DNA of 64,000 nucleotides from Physcomitrium patens (lineage: Eukaryota > Streptophyta > Bryopsida > Funariales > Funariaceae): contig NC_037267.1 of assembly GCF_000002425.4 (NCBI RefSeq), positions 4,221,891 to 4,285,890 of the forward strand. Reading direction: 5' to 3'. This document shows, one piece after another, positions 11,941 to 23,148 of this stretch. Position 1 is the first letter of the stretch. Each line of letters opens with the position of its first letter. The notes beneath the pieces are model-generated. The model was given only the letters and a program-made list of their open reading frames with translations, was not told the DNA's origin and did not search any database. Position numbers and translations under genes: made by a program.

Positions 11941-12900
11941 TAAAATATAATAAAATCTATATTATTAAATTTTATTTAATTACAAAATATGATTAAATTG
12001 CTCCTTTGAAGTAATTAGTCTAAAATGGCTAGTATTGAGGTTGATTTTTATACTAGTAATAGTTTTTATATATTTAGATCTATCTTTATTAGACATTGGT
12101 GATTCTTAAAATCTTATTTTATTTCTTTTATTTGATATTTATTACAAATATTATGTAAAATTTATTAGAAAAAAGATTAGAGAAGGATTTTTGTATAAAA
12201 AAGGATAGTTAAGCCAACCATATAGATGAATGGAGATGGATGATAATAATTTCTATTCTTATTGGCCAAGAGTCATGTCCAATGAGCTTCAAAGAGGCTG
12301 CTTGAGGCCTTATTAGGGATTAAGGTTATTCTTTTAAAGACATTCAAATATCAAGGATTAGGGTCATGAAGTTTAGAATTTTGGATCTAATTTTGATGCA
12401 AATTGTGTATGATTTGGAATTTTTGTAAAGGAGACATAGGTGCTAAAAGTTGAGGTGTTGATTTTGTACCTATTATCACTCTTTGAAGCATAGTGCATGC
12501 ATACAAGGGACTTTTGAAGATTGGATTGTGTGGTAAAAAAGTTGGTTTAAAGGACCATATTTTGCATGAAAAAAGCAAAAGATTTGGAGTTGATTTAGAA
12601 GATCAATTAAAAGTGTTTAAAGACAATGCTTCTAAATTGAACTTAAGAATAAATTCTATATTATTTTAGAAATTTGAAAAAAATTGAACACTTAGATCAA
12701 GTGATATGGAATTCTAAAGTTTATAAAAAAAAAATATTTTAAAGAAAAAAATATTTTCAAAGGACTTTGCTATAATTTGAATATTTTATGTAAAATAAAA
12801 GAATTTTTGAAAGCCAAGACTTTAAAAATGGATATATGAAGCTATGATAAATTTTGATATACATATGAATAAAAAACCTTATGTATAAATATTTTCAAAT
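11866..12900 (+). repeat. Solo LTR, family S, inside element A (right edge approximate)
   Basis: It interrupts the RNase H reading frame of A just after the QEW motif. It is the reverse complement, by eye, of the S copies at 30646-31904, 32647-33978 and about 49722-51875: for example the actatgtaaaaat start block, the tagatgaatggagatggatga block near 12220 and the ctttgaagcatagtgcatgc region. A TA microsatellite (11901-11932) lies near its start. The right boundary is blurred by decay. Confidence 0.6.
11901..11932. repeat. TA microsatellite in the S solo LTR
   Basis: 16 TA units, a few dozen bases inside the LTR start. The homologous place in the element H LTR also holds a TA run. Confidence 0.9.
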
Positions 12901-14407
12901 ATAAAAGGTTTTTACTAATAGAATTTTTTTTTGATATTGTTATGTTTATTTTTCTTTTTTACTAAAAATAAATCACTTATTGGAGCTTGGTAAAAAAATA
13001 ATAAGATTTATTAGATATTTTTTAAAATAATCTTATCTTGCACCAAAAGAAGGAGATTCAAATTTTGATCAATAATATTCAATTTTCTTAAAATTAGAGC
13101 AATTTTATCTTTGAGCAATAATATCAGTATTAATTGTTGATTCAATTTTTTTTAAGGAAGTTCAATCAAATATTTCCTTTAATCTTTTTATTTGTGGTAT
13201 TAAAAAAAATTATTTAAAATCTCATAATACTTCTAAGTTTGAATTTAAAAACAATCTACTCTATTTTGAGGATTGCTTATATGTTTTATAAGTTGAAGCA
13301 CAAATATGTATTTTCTAAGCTTGTCACGACTTCTTAATATCAAGATATTTTGGATACAATGAGACTTTGGAGCTGATTTTTAGAGATTTTTGGTGGCTTC
13401 AAATATAAAAGTTAATTAATTTTTTTTGTATAAATATGTGATTTTTGTTTATGATAAAAAATAAAATTCCTCAACATTGACTATATAGACTTCTTTAGTT
13501 ATTATTTATATTTGTGATAGTAGATTGTTTTACCAAGATGACACATTTTGTACCATATATAAAATCTATCATAGGTGAAGAAATGGCTAAGCTTTTCTTT
13601 GACAATATCTATTCCTATGATGGATTACTTAAGGATATCATATCAGATAAGAAGACTCAATTTATATCAAGATTTTAGAGAATTATTTTTAAGATTCTAA
13701 AGATAGATATAAAACTATCTTTGGCTTTCTACCCTCAAATTAATAGACAAACATAATACATAAATCAAATTTTGAAGCAGTATTTAAGATTTTACATCAA
13801 CTACTAATAAAATGATTAAAAATTATTTTTTTATTAGTAGAATTTTCTTATAATAATACAATATATTTTTCTACTTAATAAATGTATATATATATTTTTT
13901 ATTAATTCTGATTATCATCCATAACTTGGTATTTTTGACTTTTTAAAAGTTAATAATCTTATGCCAAAAGATTTGACAAATCATTTTTCTGAGCTACATA
14001 CAACAATGAAAGCTCATCTAAAATAAATTCAAGAACAATAAAATATCAACGTGGATGCCTATTACAAAGAACAACTTTAATTCTAGTTCAAAATAAATAC
14101 TAGTCTATGTCACTCTATCTCAATCCATATTTCTTTACTTCAGTAACAAACTATTCCATCTCAAACTTATATCAACCTTTCTTAACTTATATCTATAATT
14201 TTTTTTATTATTCTAATAAATTAAAATTTTATAATATTTTATATTATTCTTACATATTATACTACTTTCTAATATGAAATTGGATAAGACATTATGATTT
14301 TTATAACCTTCAAGCTCACATAATTAAGATAAAGATCTTCAACAATAACATATTTTTCCTTGTATAGATGGCAAGATACAATGTATTTGGTATTACAACT
14401 TTGTGTC

Positions 14408-14949
14408 AATAAAATCAACCCACTTTAATTACGTTTGATAGTCTAGTAGAATAAATTCACTCATGTAAGGTTGGATGCCTTCTATTTTTTAATCATTATT
14501 TATTTATGATTTTATTTTATCAATTTTTTTTATATTTATTTATTTATTTTATTTATATTTTATTTTTATATATTTATTTTATTTTATTTTATAATTAATT
14601 AATTAATAATTATTATATATATTATTTTAATTAATTAATTAATTATTTAAGCTATCTAACAATCAACTTGTGAGAGTTTTTATATGCATCACTTTCTTCA
14701 ATAAAGAATAATTATACTAAAACATTGATCACAATACTACTATTGCTTATTATCACATAAAATATATATACAAGAACCCTTTCAAACTTGTTGTTTAACT
14801 ACTATTAGAAATTAACCATCACCTTACAACAATATGGCAAATCACGGCCAATCTACCATGATTATCAACTCCCAAGCTATGTCTTGTCTTTGTCGCTACC
14901 ATATTGTTTCTATGTCTTTGCAACACTACTGCTTTGATTTTTGCATGTA
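14408..14949. repeat. AT-rich segment between element A and the Tc1 transposon
   Basis: Begins at a break in element A (after ggtattacaactttg). The other side of the break appears near 49240 (cttcgaagaaactctc), so CTTTG/CTTCG may be a decayed 5-bp target duplication for the whole inserted block. The stretch 14500-14645 is built of ttta/attt and ttaatt tandem motifs. No coding sequence is recognised. Confidence 0.4.
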
Positions 14950-16533
14950 CAGTGACAAACAAAACCAAGTACAAAATCTGAAGTGCCAACTTTCAAGAGC
15001 AATTACAGAAATTTTAATGATTGCTTTATAAATCTGAAAGTTACATGGAATAATACACACAGTCTTGTACACATGAACAAAGTTGTACATCAAATTGATA
15101 ACTAAACATCCTTCTACAAAGTCAAATCAACAACTATGTCTTGTACTCGGTATTGTTCAAAGAAAATCTTCAAACTTCAATATTTAGTCCAATAACCTTT
15201 TGCTTCCAAAACAGCTGAAATCCTTCTTGGCATACTTTTGTATAGTTTCTCACAATCTTTTGCATCAAAACTAGGGTAAATACTACAAACATTCTCCCAC
15301 AATTCTTGAACACCTCTTGGCCTTGGAGTGACTTGGCTTAAACGCTGTTTGAGAAGGGCCCAAAAATGTTCCATTGGATTCAAATCTGGAGATTGAGCTG
15401 GCCATCGAAGGAGCTGAAATGGCTGTGAAGAGACCCAAAATTGAACACTTTTTTCCATATGTTTGGGATCATTATCATGTTGAAAAATCACCTTAGTAGG
15501 ATCTAAGTTGTAATTCTGTGTGGTACTTTGTAAGTAGGTTTCTAAATTTTTTTTGTACAAGTGTTGCTCCATTCTACCTTCAATTTGATACCAAGCACCC
15601 GGCCCAAAAGCAGTCATACAACCCTAAATCATAATTGAACCACCACCATGTTTGACAGTTTGACTAACATGTTTAGGTCCAGGTCGTTCTCATTTTCTCA
15701 ACCAATACCAAGACCTATCATCTGAGTTGATTAGGTTAATCTTTGTCTCATCACTGAAAATAACCCGTTTCCAATCATCAACGGTCCAATTTTTGTATTT
15801 ATGAGCAAAACTCAACCTTGCAAGAACATGTCTTTTGGCAAGTAGAGGCTTCTTTTGTTGCACACAAGCACCCAAACCAGCTTCTCTCAAACCACGCCTC
15901 AAGGTGATGTTTGAGAAGTGTTTACTTATTTTATCTCGAAGTTGTTTTGCAGTTGCGCTTGCCGTTTTGAGACAACCAGCAGTGACAAGGTGCACACCAA
16001 GTCGCTTCTCTTGCTCTCCTAAAACCTTTGGACGTCCTCCTCTTTGCTTTTCTATTTCACCACTAATCTCCCTCCTCAGATGAGCTACTAAAGACTGACT
16101 CATTCCAAGTGAGTCTGCAACTTTTCTTGTAGAAACACCACTCTTAAGCTGCACCAATGCTTGGTGCTTCAATGATTCACACAACCGAGGCATAGAAATA
16201 CAATTGACAAATCAACTTTCACTATAGATAGTACACAACAAGAGAAACACAACAAATAAAAAATGTCCTCAAATCTTGTAACAAGGAGTGTACATTGAAA
16301 TTTCGAAATTCAGCAAGAAGAAGCAATCAAAACTGAGTACGCATGTCTGTGTGCTTCTACAACACTTTTCTCATAAATTCTACCTCAAATGATAATGAGA
16401 TTTTTCATCCATGTAGAAGACTGGATGAATATACATAATAAAAAAGTAATTCTATCAATTGACTTATGTGTCAGTTGGAAGGATCAATGAACTATGAGTG
16501 TTCAGATTTTGTACTCGGTTTTGTTTGTCATTG
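14950..16533 (-). mobile_element. Tc1-type DNA transposon (Tc1/mariner, DD34E), 1584 bp
   Basis: Complete in outline. Both ends carry 33-bp terminal inverted repeats (14950-14982 and 16501-16533) starting CAGTGACAAACAAAACCAAG on the left and CAATGACAAACAAAACCGAG on the right, with about two mismatches. It is flanked by TA dinucleotides (14948-14949 and 16534-16535), the standard Tc1/mariner target duplication. Subterminal copies of the core GTACTCGG..TTGTT occur inside each end (about 15142-15158 and 16331-16343). One transposase gene on the minus strand occupies 15177-16193 and is broken by two stops. The transposase resembles fungal Tc1 proteins from memory. Plants usually carry DD39D mariner-like elements. 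Confidence 0.88.
15177..16193 (-). pseudogene. Tc1-like transposase (two premature stops)
   Basis: Reads from ATG at 16193 to the stop after GYWTKY at about 15177, about 338 codons, the usual Tc1 transposase length. Order: helix-turn-helix DNA-binding region (KSGVSTRKVADSLGMSQS, about residues 17-34) with a GGRPK hook-like motif (about 53-57), then a second HTH-like region, then the DDE domain. The first Asp is in VIFSDETKIN; the second is in FQHDNDPKH; the Glu is in SPDLNPMEHFW. There are 34 residues between the second Asp and the Glu, so DD34E. Two in-frame stops separate the halves: a TGA directly after WYWLRK and a TAG in the SIMI-x-GCM motif, where Trp is normal in this family (TGG to TAG). 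Catalytic residues are otherwise kept, suggesting fairly recent inactivation. Confidence 0.88.
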
Positions 16534-16535
16534 TA

Positions 16536-16700
16536 TAAAAAAAAAGATATGGATCATAAAAAAAACTATTGACATAACTTGCTCAGTTCCAAACTATCTA
16601 GACCAAAACTTATAAAACCTAGATTGAAACCATTTAGAATAGAATATGTGCAACATAGATTAGAACCATCTAGACGAAAACTTGTACAAAGTAGATTGCC
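16536..16700. repeat. Short segment between Tc1 and element F with a direct repeat
   Basis: Two copies of a motif of the type atctagaccaaaacttataa..agattg occur about 80 bp apart. No coding sequence. The segment belongs to the DNA into which F inserted; its origin is unknown. Confidence 0.35.
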
Positions 16701-17246
16701 TGAAACAAGACTTGTCTATTTCAAATATCTAAGATCCTTCTAATCCACAACAATATAAAATCTCATCACAAGGTAGAAAAAAATGGATAAGAATAAGAAT
16801 AAACAAAATTAAATAAAATGGAATATAGAAGACAAAACTAAGTAACCAAAATTAAAATAAAACAAAAAAATACAAGAAGATTGAAAATCTAATTGTATTA
16901 AGAAAAAAGGTCCAAAGCCATACCTGACCAGATAGTCTATGAGACTATGGCCAGTCCTATTTATACTTTATCCTACTACCTTAGACTTTTTAAAATATTC
17001 TTAGATAGATCCCACTTAGATAACTAACTTAAACTCCTTTTTGAAGGTTCCATAGTAGGTCCTACCTAGATAACCATCTTAAGCATTTTTTAGAAGGTTT
17101 GATGGTGAATTCCATCTAAATAACTTTTCTAAATTCTTTCTAGAATGTTCCACAATGGCTCTTATGTAGTTTACTAACCTAATCTCAATTCTAAAAACTT
17201 TGATAACTGCTCAAATATGGTTCTAATTTTCTATCTCTATGTGTCA
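16701..17246 (-). repeat. 3' LTR of element F (546 bp)
   Basis: On the plus strand it runs tgaaacaag...atgtgtca. It matches, by eye, the truncated LTR at 48679-49018 and, reverse complemented, the solo LTR at 50971-51525. It contains three tandem units of 50 bp (about 17000-17155), each with a GAA/TTC core. The last unit has TTCtaGAAtgTTC (17138-17150), a three-unit heat-shock-element match. Confidence 0.72.
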
Positions 17247-20051
17247 CTGATACAAATATCTTATTTATATCTTATTACAGTTAATTCTCCTCTACTAATG
17301 CGGAACATCTTTGTTTTATTTTCGATGGTATTTCCAAATTGTCTCTTGGCAATGGATGAGGTTTTGTGCAAGAACCTATATTGCATCATAGATGGGATAG
17401 CCTTTCTAAAGAACTTTGTACTGAAGTTGTAGATGTCTATTGCCATGGTGAAAGTAGTTATGCTCTAAAATATTATTTACTTCATAGTCTTATTGATCAT
17501 CAACTACTACTAGTGGTGGTGATGGTTGATATCGATCCAAAAAGTGCTTTGGCTTAGTATGAAATTCATTCAATTGTAAAACATGAAAGACTAGATGGAC
17601 TCGAATATATAGCAAAAGCTCGTGGAAATATGCAACATCAAAAATCACTATAGAAATACAGAAAGGTCTAAGCCACTGAGATGGTAGTTTATGGATTTTG
17701 GTTGATGTAACAAGTGGCAAGTTGACGTTAGAGAGTAACACTTCATGACCCTCTTGAAAGGTCTTGTGTTGCCGTTGATTATTGGCATATTACTTTTATT
17801 GATTTTATGTGATAAAGAGATAATGCTGTGCCTCTTGTAAGGCTATTGTAAGCTCTTGTATAAATTCCTCTATTATCGGATTATTGGTATTGATGAAATA
17901 ATAGAGAAATACTGACATAATCAATTACTGATCAATGTTAAGAAAAAATTATGAATGATAAGTACTTGCTTGAATATTATCATTGTAAGAAAATTCCAAG
18001 GCATCAAGTATTCATCCAAATCATTATGATGAACCATCACAAATGCCCACAACATATCTTTCAAGTTCCGATTTGTACACTTTATTTGTCCATCTATTTG
18101 GAGATAAAAGGTGTGAGTGTAAATTTCACTCTTCAACTCCAATTACAAGATGGCCTCAATTAAGAATTACTTATAATTTTTGGTGTGAAGTAAAATATGC
18201 AATTGGCAAAAAACCCAAGAAGAACAACCACAATACAATTGGAAGAAATGAAATCAAGTAATTACAACACCCAAAACTAAGTCACAATCTGTTCACTATA
18301 TTTTCATCCAATAAAAGTAAAAGTAAAAAGTATAAAGTATATTTTTAGATATTTAATTTTATTATCTTTCTAATGACATAAGAAACATATAAATCCGAAT
18401 TACTAAGAGTAAGTTATGAAGTTTTAAAGATAGGAAGTAAATAATTAAAAAGTGAAGTCAAAATATTTTACTTCAAGGATAACTTGATTATTGATCAAGG
18501 GTTCGAGCCTCACCAAGGCTCACATGTAGTGTATAAAGGTGTCTAAGAGAGGCCACAAGACCTTAGTCTTATCCTCCTAACTACCTTCAAGGTACTACAA
18601 TCCACATAGGACTTGTGCACTCCCTTCCTACAAGGACTACACTAGCTACTGGTCCTCCTATTTTCTAATAGAGGGACCAATATTTTTGTATTTTTGATCT
18701 CATCTAGGTATTCAACAATACCCAATTAGCCTAGGAACCTTGAGTGGCCTTCAATTCTTGCTCCATTTCTTCATAAAGGCTCCCAAAGTGGTAAAACTTA
18801 TTTTTACCAAGTTCTTAAAAATTGCTCTAAAAAATACTATATAAATTCTAAATAAATTCTGAAAAATCCCATAATATTTCCATAATGCTAATATCCACTT
18901 AATAATATATTTTCCTACCTTGGTGATTTTTGATAATAATAAAAATTAATTTAAATCCACTATAAATCCTATTTTTTATATCGATAATTAAAATGACATG
19001 AGGTTCTTTCTCATGCTTCTTCTAACTACTAATATTTATAGTTTTTATAAGTAGTACATATAGATAGAAGAACAATATAAATATTGGTGTTACTAAATAA
19101 TCTTTAATATTCAATAATGAATAAAAATACTAAATCAACGAAGATAATTACCTCCAAGACTTATTAAGACTCGATTTCCACCATTAACATTCTAATTTTT
19201 TGTTTCTCTAAGGATTTCTATACTATTCACTATATATTATGATTTAAAGTATTCTAAATGCATATTTTTATCTTTAGATAATAAGTAAGTCAATTTGATG
19301 ATTGGCACAAGGTTGTAAATATGACAAGTTGTTTGCTTAGTAGCTTGAACAAGGCTTATCAAAAAATTCCCGTAAAGCATGGATTTTGATTTGAAACAAT
19401 GATAAAAGTTAATCCATGGTGACGAAAGATAATATCAAAAAAGATTCATGCCATCACAGAGGCATTAATATCCAAGTGCATTGTGGCTAAGAGAAGTTGC
19501 TTCAAGAATTGATCTACAAAGACGATAACTATATTATAATTATGAGGTATTTGCAGCAAACACATAATGAGATCTATAGTCATCTCTTCCCAATATGCCG
19601 TAGCTGGGAAAATTGGCTATAATAATAGATCAGACATTATGTTGGATGCTTTATTACATTGACATGACTCGCAAGAGTATACAAAAGCTTGGATATCATA
19701 ATGTAAACTTGTCTAAAATCATATTCTTGAGATTTGTACTAGAGTCTTTTTTTATATTAAATATCAAGATATTGAGATATCATGTCTTTCTTGAAGTATG
19801 CATGTCTAAAATATAACCTTGTTGAGTACATAAATTCCCTTCTTGAAATAGAGCAAGCCATCATGAAGACTATAATCTTGATATTATATATTACCTACCT
19901 TCAATTGATCATTAACCATCTTGAAATAAACATTCCAATGCATAGCTTCCTTACATTCTACTTCTTTGGTTAGATTTGAAGTGACACTAATAATGGTAGA
20001 GACTTCTATCTTATCTCTCGATTTGTCCTTCAACTCTTATCTCTACGATAA
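17247..20051 (-). pseudogene. Element F: integrase-end remnant (minus strand)
   Basis: Very decayed Ty3/gypsy pol read on the minus strand. Plus-strand text near 18090-18110 (gtccatctatttggagat) is the antisense of an integrase motif of the HPQxDGQ type. The stretch 19270-20051 reads as antisense integrase core and zinc-binding region, with no frame surviving beyond about 70 codons. It is interrupted by repeat R (18112-about 19250). F is cut at 20056 by G1 and continues at 44626. Confidence 0.55.
18112..19250. repeat. Repeat R, LTR-like, inserted in element F (right edge approximate)
   Basis: Starts tgtgagtgtaaatttcac. A second, inverted copy lies at about 54780-55432 and ends ...accctcaca. 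Shared blocks include aagtcacaatctgttcac, ttcgagcctcaccaaggctc, gaggccacaagaccttag and gtactacaatcc. The copy here has ggttcgagcc (18499-18508), a perfect match to the RNA polymerase III B box, but no A box or cloverleaf was found. The TG...CA ends suggest a solo LTR. No coding capacity. Confidence 0.55.
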
Positions 20052-20056
20052 GCTAA
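20052..20056 (+). repeat. Target-site duplication (GCTAA) of G1, left copy
   Basis: GCTAA immediately precedes the G1 left LTR. The same five bases follow the G1 right LTR at 44621-44625, 24.6 kb away. This proves that the two LTRs bound a single insertion. Confidence 0.85.
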
Positions 20057-20604
20057 TGTCACGGACATGTATATTTATCTCAATAATTACTTATAAGATT
20101 AAGTAAAAGTAGGTAAAATAGAATAATTTTATAAAATCTTCTAGTCAAGCTTCTTAGAAGCTTCATAGACACAGTTTTGACTTTAGATATATTTATAGGT
20201 TAGAAACTTGGCCAAAAAGCTAACCATGTATTACTAGCTTGTGGAACAAGTTATGTCTGTATAATAGCTTGTGGAATAAGCCAACTACATGGCGCATACA
20301 TAGATAACTTGCCTTGCAAGATAAAACATGTGGCTAGCAAAGTCAACACATGTTGGAGGTCCTATAGGACATCGCCACATAGTTCTTACTTAGATAGTAT
20401 ATATAGAGGCAAGAGTGAAGCCTTCTTCACTCTTGTCAATGCCTTTCTAGTCTTAGTCTTGTTTCAAGACTTTCTAGTCTTCTTGTTTTTGGCAATAGCC
20501 ATTCTAGTTAATATTACATCACCTTTTGAGTGACTTTCTAGTTCTCTTCAGTGATAGAAGAGTGTATTGAAGATTCTCTTTCTTCGAGAGTCATGTCCTT
20601 GACA
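20057..20604 (+). repeat. Left LTR of element G1 (548 bp)
   Basis: Runs TGTCACGGACATG...GTCCTTGACA. TATA-like gtatatataga lies at about 20397-20407, followed by gagtgaagccttc. The right LTR is the same sequence split by N1 into 34828-35151 and 44420-44620; its second part lacks 27 bp present here. Confidence 0.88.
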
Positions 20605-20855
20605 GTTTGACAAAAGTGCTAACATATTATTTCTGTCTTGTTTTAGAAATGAGTGGATTATCCCACTTCTATTGTTGTGTTTTGAAAGTTGCGGACTACC
20701 CACCTTTAAACAAAAAGTCTTATTTTCTAATACTGATCTTTTTCTTAAAGAGAGTGAATTACAACTCTTTGTAGGATTTGTCTTTAGAGATTACGGATTA
20801 CCTTCTTCTAATTTAAGTTTTGAATTCATTTGAATAGTCTATAGAAGGAAAGATT
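20605..20855 (+). other. G1 untranslated leader before gag
   Basis: Non-coding stretch between the LTR and the gag ATG. It contains two copies of a block of the type aaagttgcggactaccc / agagattacggattacc, resembling the leader of element B (ggtaatccgcaacctct on the plus strand near 28826). No TGG-type primer-binding site directly abuts the LTR. Confidence 0.5.
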
Positions 20856-21840
20856 ATGGATGCTACTATCAATGGAAGTGAGAATAGATTTGCAACTATG
20901 GCAAATCTTCATGAGCTTGTGAACACTCTAAGAGTAGAAATCTCACATATTTTTAACGTGAATCATAGAAGTACTAGGCCTACGCCTATGGAAGAAGTTC
21001 AGAGTGTGTGGCAAGAAGTTGTGCAGTTGAAAGAAGCAAGTAGATCACCATCACAATCAAATCCAAGGAATTTTGCTTCTATAAGTATAATAGGGACAAG
21101 GATTAGTATGCTTGAGAAGTTTGATGGAACAAGATCAAAATTTTGAGGATTTTTACAACAAGTTAAGTTCTATCTAAGCTTCCACCCTTTCCAATATCCT
21201 AATGGATTTACCCAAGTTGGATTCATAGGCACACTAGTATCAGGAAGTGCTCTCTCTTAGTTTGTACCTCTAATGAAAAAAGATTAATGACTCTTTTATG
21301 ATTTGAATTCATTCCTAGAAGTATTTATGGCCACATTTGGAGAAAGTGATTGAGAATCACTAGCAGAGACCAAGCTTTTATCTTACGACAAGGATCACGA
21401 TCAGCTACTATATATGCTGACAAATTCCAAAACCTTGCTTGTGACATGGACTGGAATGACAAAGCACTTATCAACCAATTTCGATATGGATTGAAGGATA
21501 GTGTCAAAGATTTGTTATTAACAATGCCAAAAGTAGAGTCTTTGGAAGAATTTATTACTCAAGCCATTACATGTGACAATTGTTTATTTGAAAGGCATCA
21601 AGAACAAAGATTTGATTGGAGAGGAACAAGTCAAGTAATGGTGGCAGCTCTCAATTTTTTTGAAACATATTTATCAAAGTCGGAACAAATGCAAATTGAT
21701 ATGATACATTTTAAACCTCTCACAAAGTAGGAAAAGACTCGATGTCGCCAAGAAGGATTGTCTTTATATTATAGAGAAGCTAAGCACACTGCTCAATATT
21801 GTTCAAAGAAGCAATGCAATTATAAAATGAGGAGCACATT
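20856..21840 (+). pseudogene. G1 gag (broken)
   Basis: The first part is an ATG-started reading (20856-21146) ending in a block with SMLEKFDGTRSKF, then a stop. The second part (about 21350-21730) contains GSRSATIYADKFQNLACDMDW and the VKDLLLTMPK motif, which matches element B gag (DVKDLLLTLPD). The zinc knuckle near 21755-21815 is damaged: LYYREAKHTAQYC, with the expected second Cys replaced by Tyr. The role would have been virus-like particle formation. Confidence 0.72.
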
Positions 21841-21959
21841 TACTAAAGAAGATAATGTGTCGGAAAATAAGTTTCTCCAGCTACAATAGGAATTGAGTGA
21901 CTGGAATCATGTGCAACACTTAGTAAAGATCCTATCCTCTCCTCAGACCCATCACCTTG

Positions 21960-23148
21960 TTTTATAATAGAAGTATATTTAAGACCTAATAATCACAAAG
22001 TCTTTGACTTCTTAGATTCAGGAGCCTCAACATGTTTTATAGACGAAGATTTTGCCAAAAATCAAAAAATATCTTTAGTGAAGAAAATTAAATCCGTACA
22101 TGTAGAGGTCATAGATGGTCATTTTTTGTCTTTTAGAAATGTTACCTATGAAACTATTCCTTTAGATATAGTAATTAAAGATCATAATAGCATAGTAGTA
22201 TTTAATATAATAAAATCTCCCTCTAATCCAGTTATTTTAGGATTATCATGGCTAGAAAAATATAACCCTCAAATAGATTGGATTTCTCGTAACCTTAACT
22301 TTCTTAATAGTATAATCCAAGATCACATTAGTAAAGTAGAAGTACGTAAGTCTAGTATATCCAAACCTTTATTAATAGGTACAAAAGCTTTAATGCATGC
22401 TGCAAAAGAAGGATCATGTTTTGCTATTTATGCTACACCTATTTCTAATAGTCAAACAACATCGAGTGGTATTCTTAAGCAATATTAAGAATTTCAAGAC
22501 GTTTTTGAAAAGAAGAATATACATATTCTCCATGAGCATTGACCTTATGATTATTCAATTGATCTGCAAGAAGGAATTCAACTACCATTCGGACCAATCT
22601 ATAGCTTATTGCACAATGAGTTGGCTGCATTAAAAGATCACATTGATGAGAATTTGGCAAAGAACTTCATATGCCATTCTAAATCTCCAACCAGGGCACC
22701 TATCTTATTTGTGAAGAAAAAAGATGGATCTCTACGAATGTGTGTGGATTATCAAGGATTCAACAAGATCACCATCAAAAATAGGTATTCTTTGTCTTTG
22801 ATTTCAAGACTTCTTGACCAATTCAATCAAGCAAAGATCTATACCAAAATAGATCTACAAGGAGCATACAACTTAGTTCGTATTAAAGAAGGAGATGAAT
22901 GGAAGACTCCTTTTCAAACTAGGTATGGATATTTTGAATATAATGTCATGCCTTTTGAACTCACAAATGTACCAACTGCTTTTCAACAACTTATAAATGA
23001 TATTTTTCGTGAATTTTCAAATGATTTTGTTGTTTACTATTTAGATGATATTCTAATCTACTCTAAGAACACAGAAGAACATGAGCTTCATGTTCGTTGT
23101 ATGTTACAAAAACTTAAAGATGCAAGATTATATGCCAAGTTGGAAAAG
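21960..23148 (+). pseudogene. G1 pol: protease and reverse transcriptase, 5' half
   Basis: Protease: LDSGASTCFIDEDF near 22010-22050 keeps the Asp-Ser-Gly active site. The protease domain continues to [19 protein letters not shown] is open from 22609 to 23148: [50 protein letters not shown] and [12 protein letters not shown], with the catalytic Tyr-x-Asp-Asp kept. Stops lie at about 22486 (LKQY-stop) and 22541. The frame runs straight into element B at 23149 after KLEK. Confidence 0.82.

Larger units (their letters stand above)
8924..14407 (+). pseudogene. Element A: decayed Ty3/gypsy chromovirus gag-pol (5' part)
   Basis: All frames are broken by many stops and frameshifts, but domains occur in order: gag from about 9150 (the block near 9360 matches G1 gag); protease near 10200-10500, with LLDS followed by K in place of the catalytic-loop Gly; RT about 10830-11450, including ILFVKKKD and IDLQGAYN; RNase H about 11656-11865; a family-S solo LTR; integrase about 13000-13990, with VIVDCFTKM, IISD and a stop where the third catalytic acidic residue should be. 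The segment 14100-14280 does not match G1 and replaces the chromodomain region. The element resumes at about 14280-14407 and again at about 49240-49525. It is closely related to G1 and the oldest layer of the nest. Confidence 0.75.

Noticed and set aside
14950-16533. Fungal contamination as the source of the Tc1 element
   Set aside because: TA junctions pass directly into the same AT-rich plant-like DNA on both sides; contamination would not explain precise TIR/TA borders. A chimeric assembly cannot be fully excluded.
18480-18530. A tRNA gene
   Set aside because: Only a B-box match; no acceptor stem, anticodon arm or A box could be fitted.
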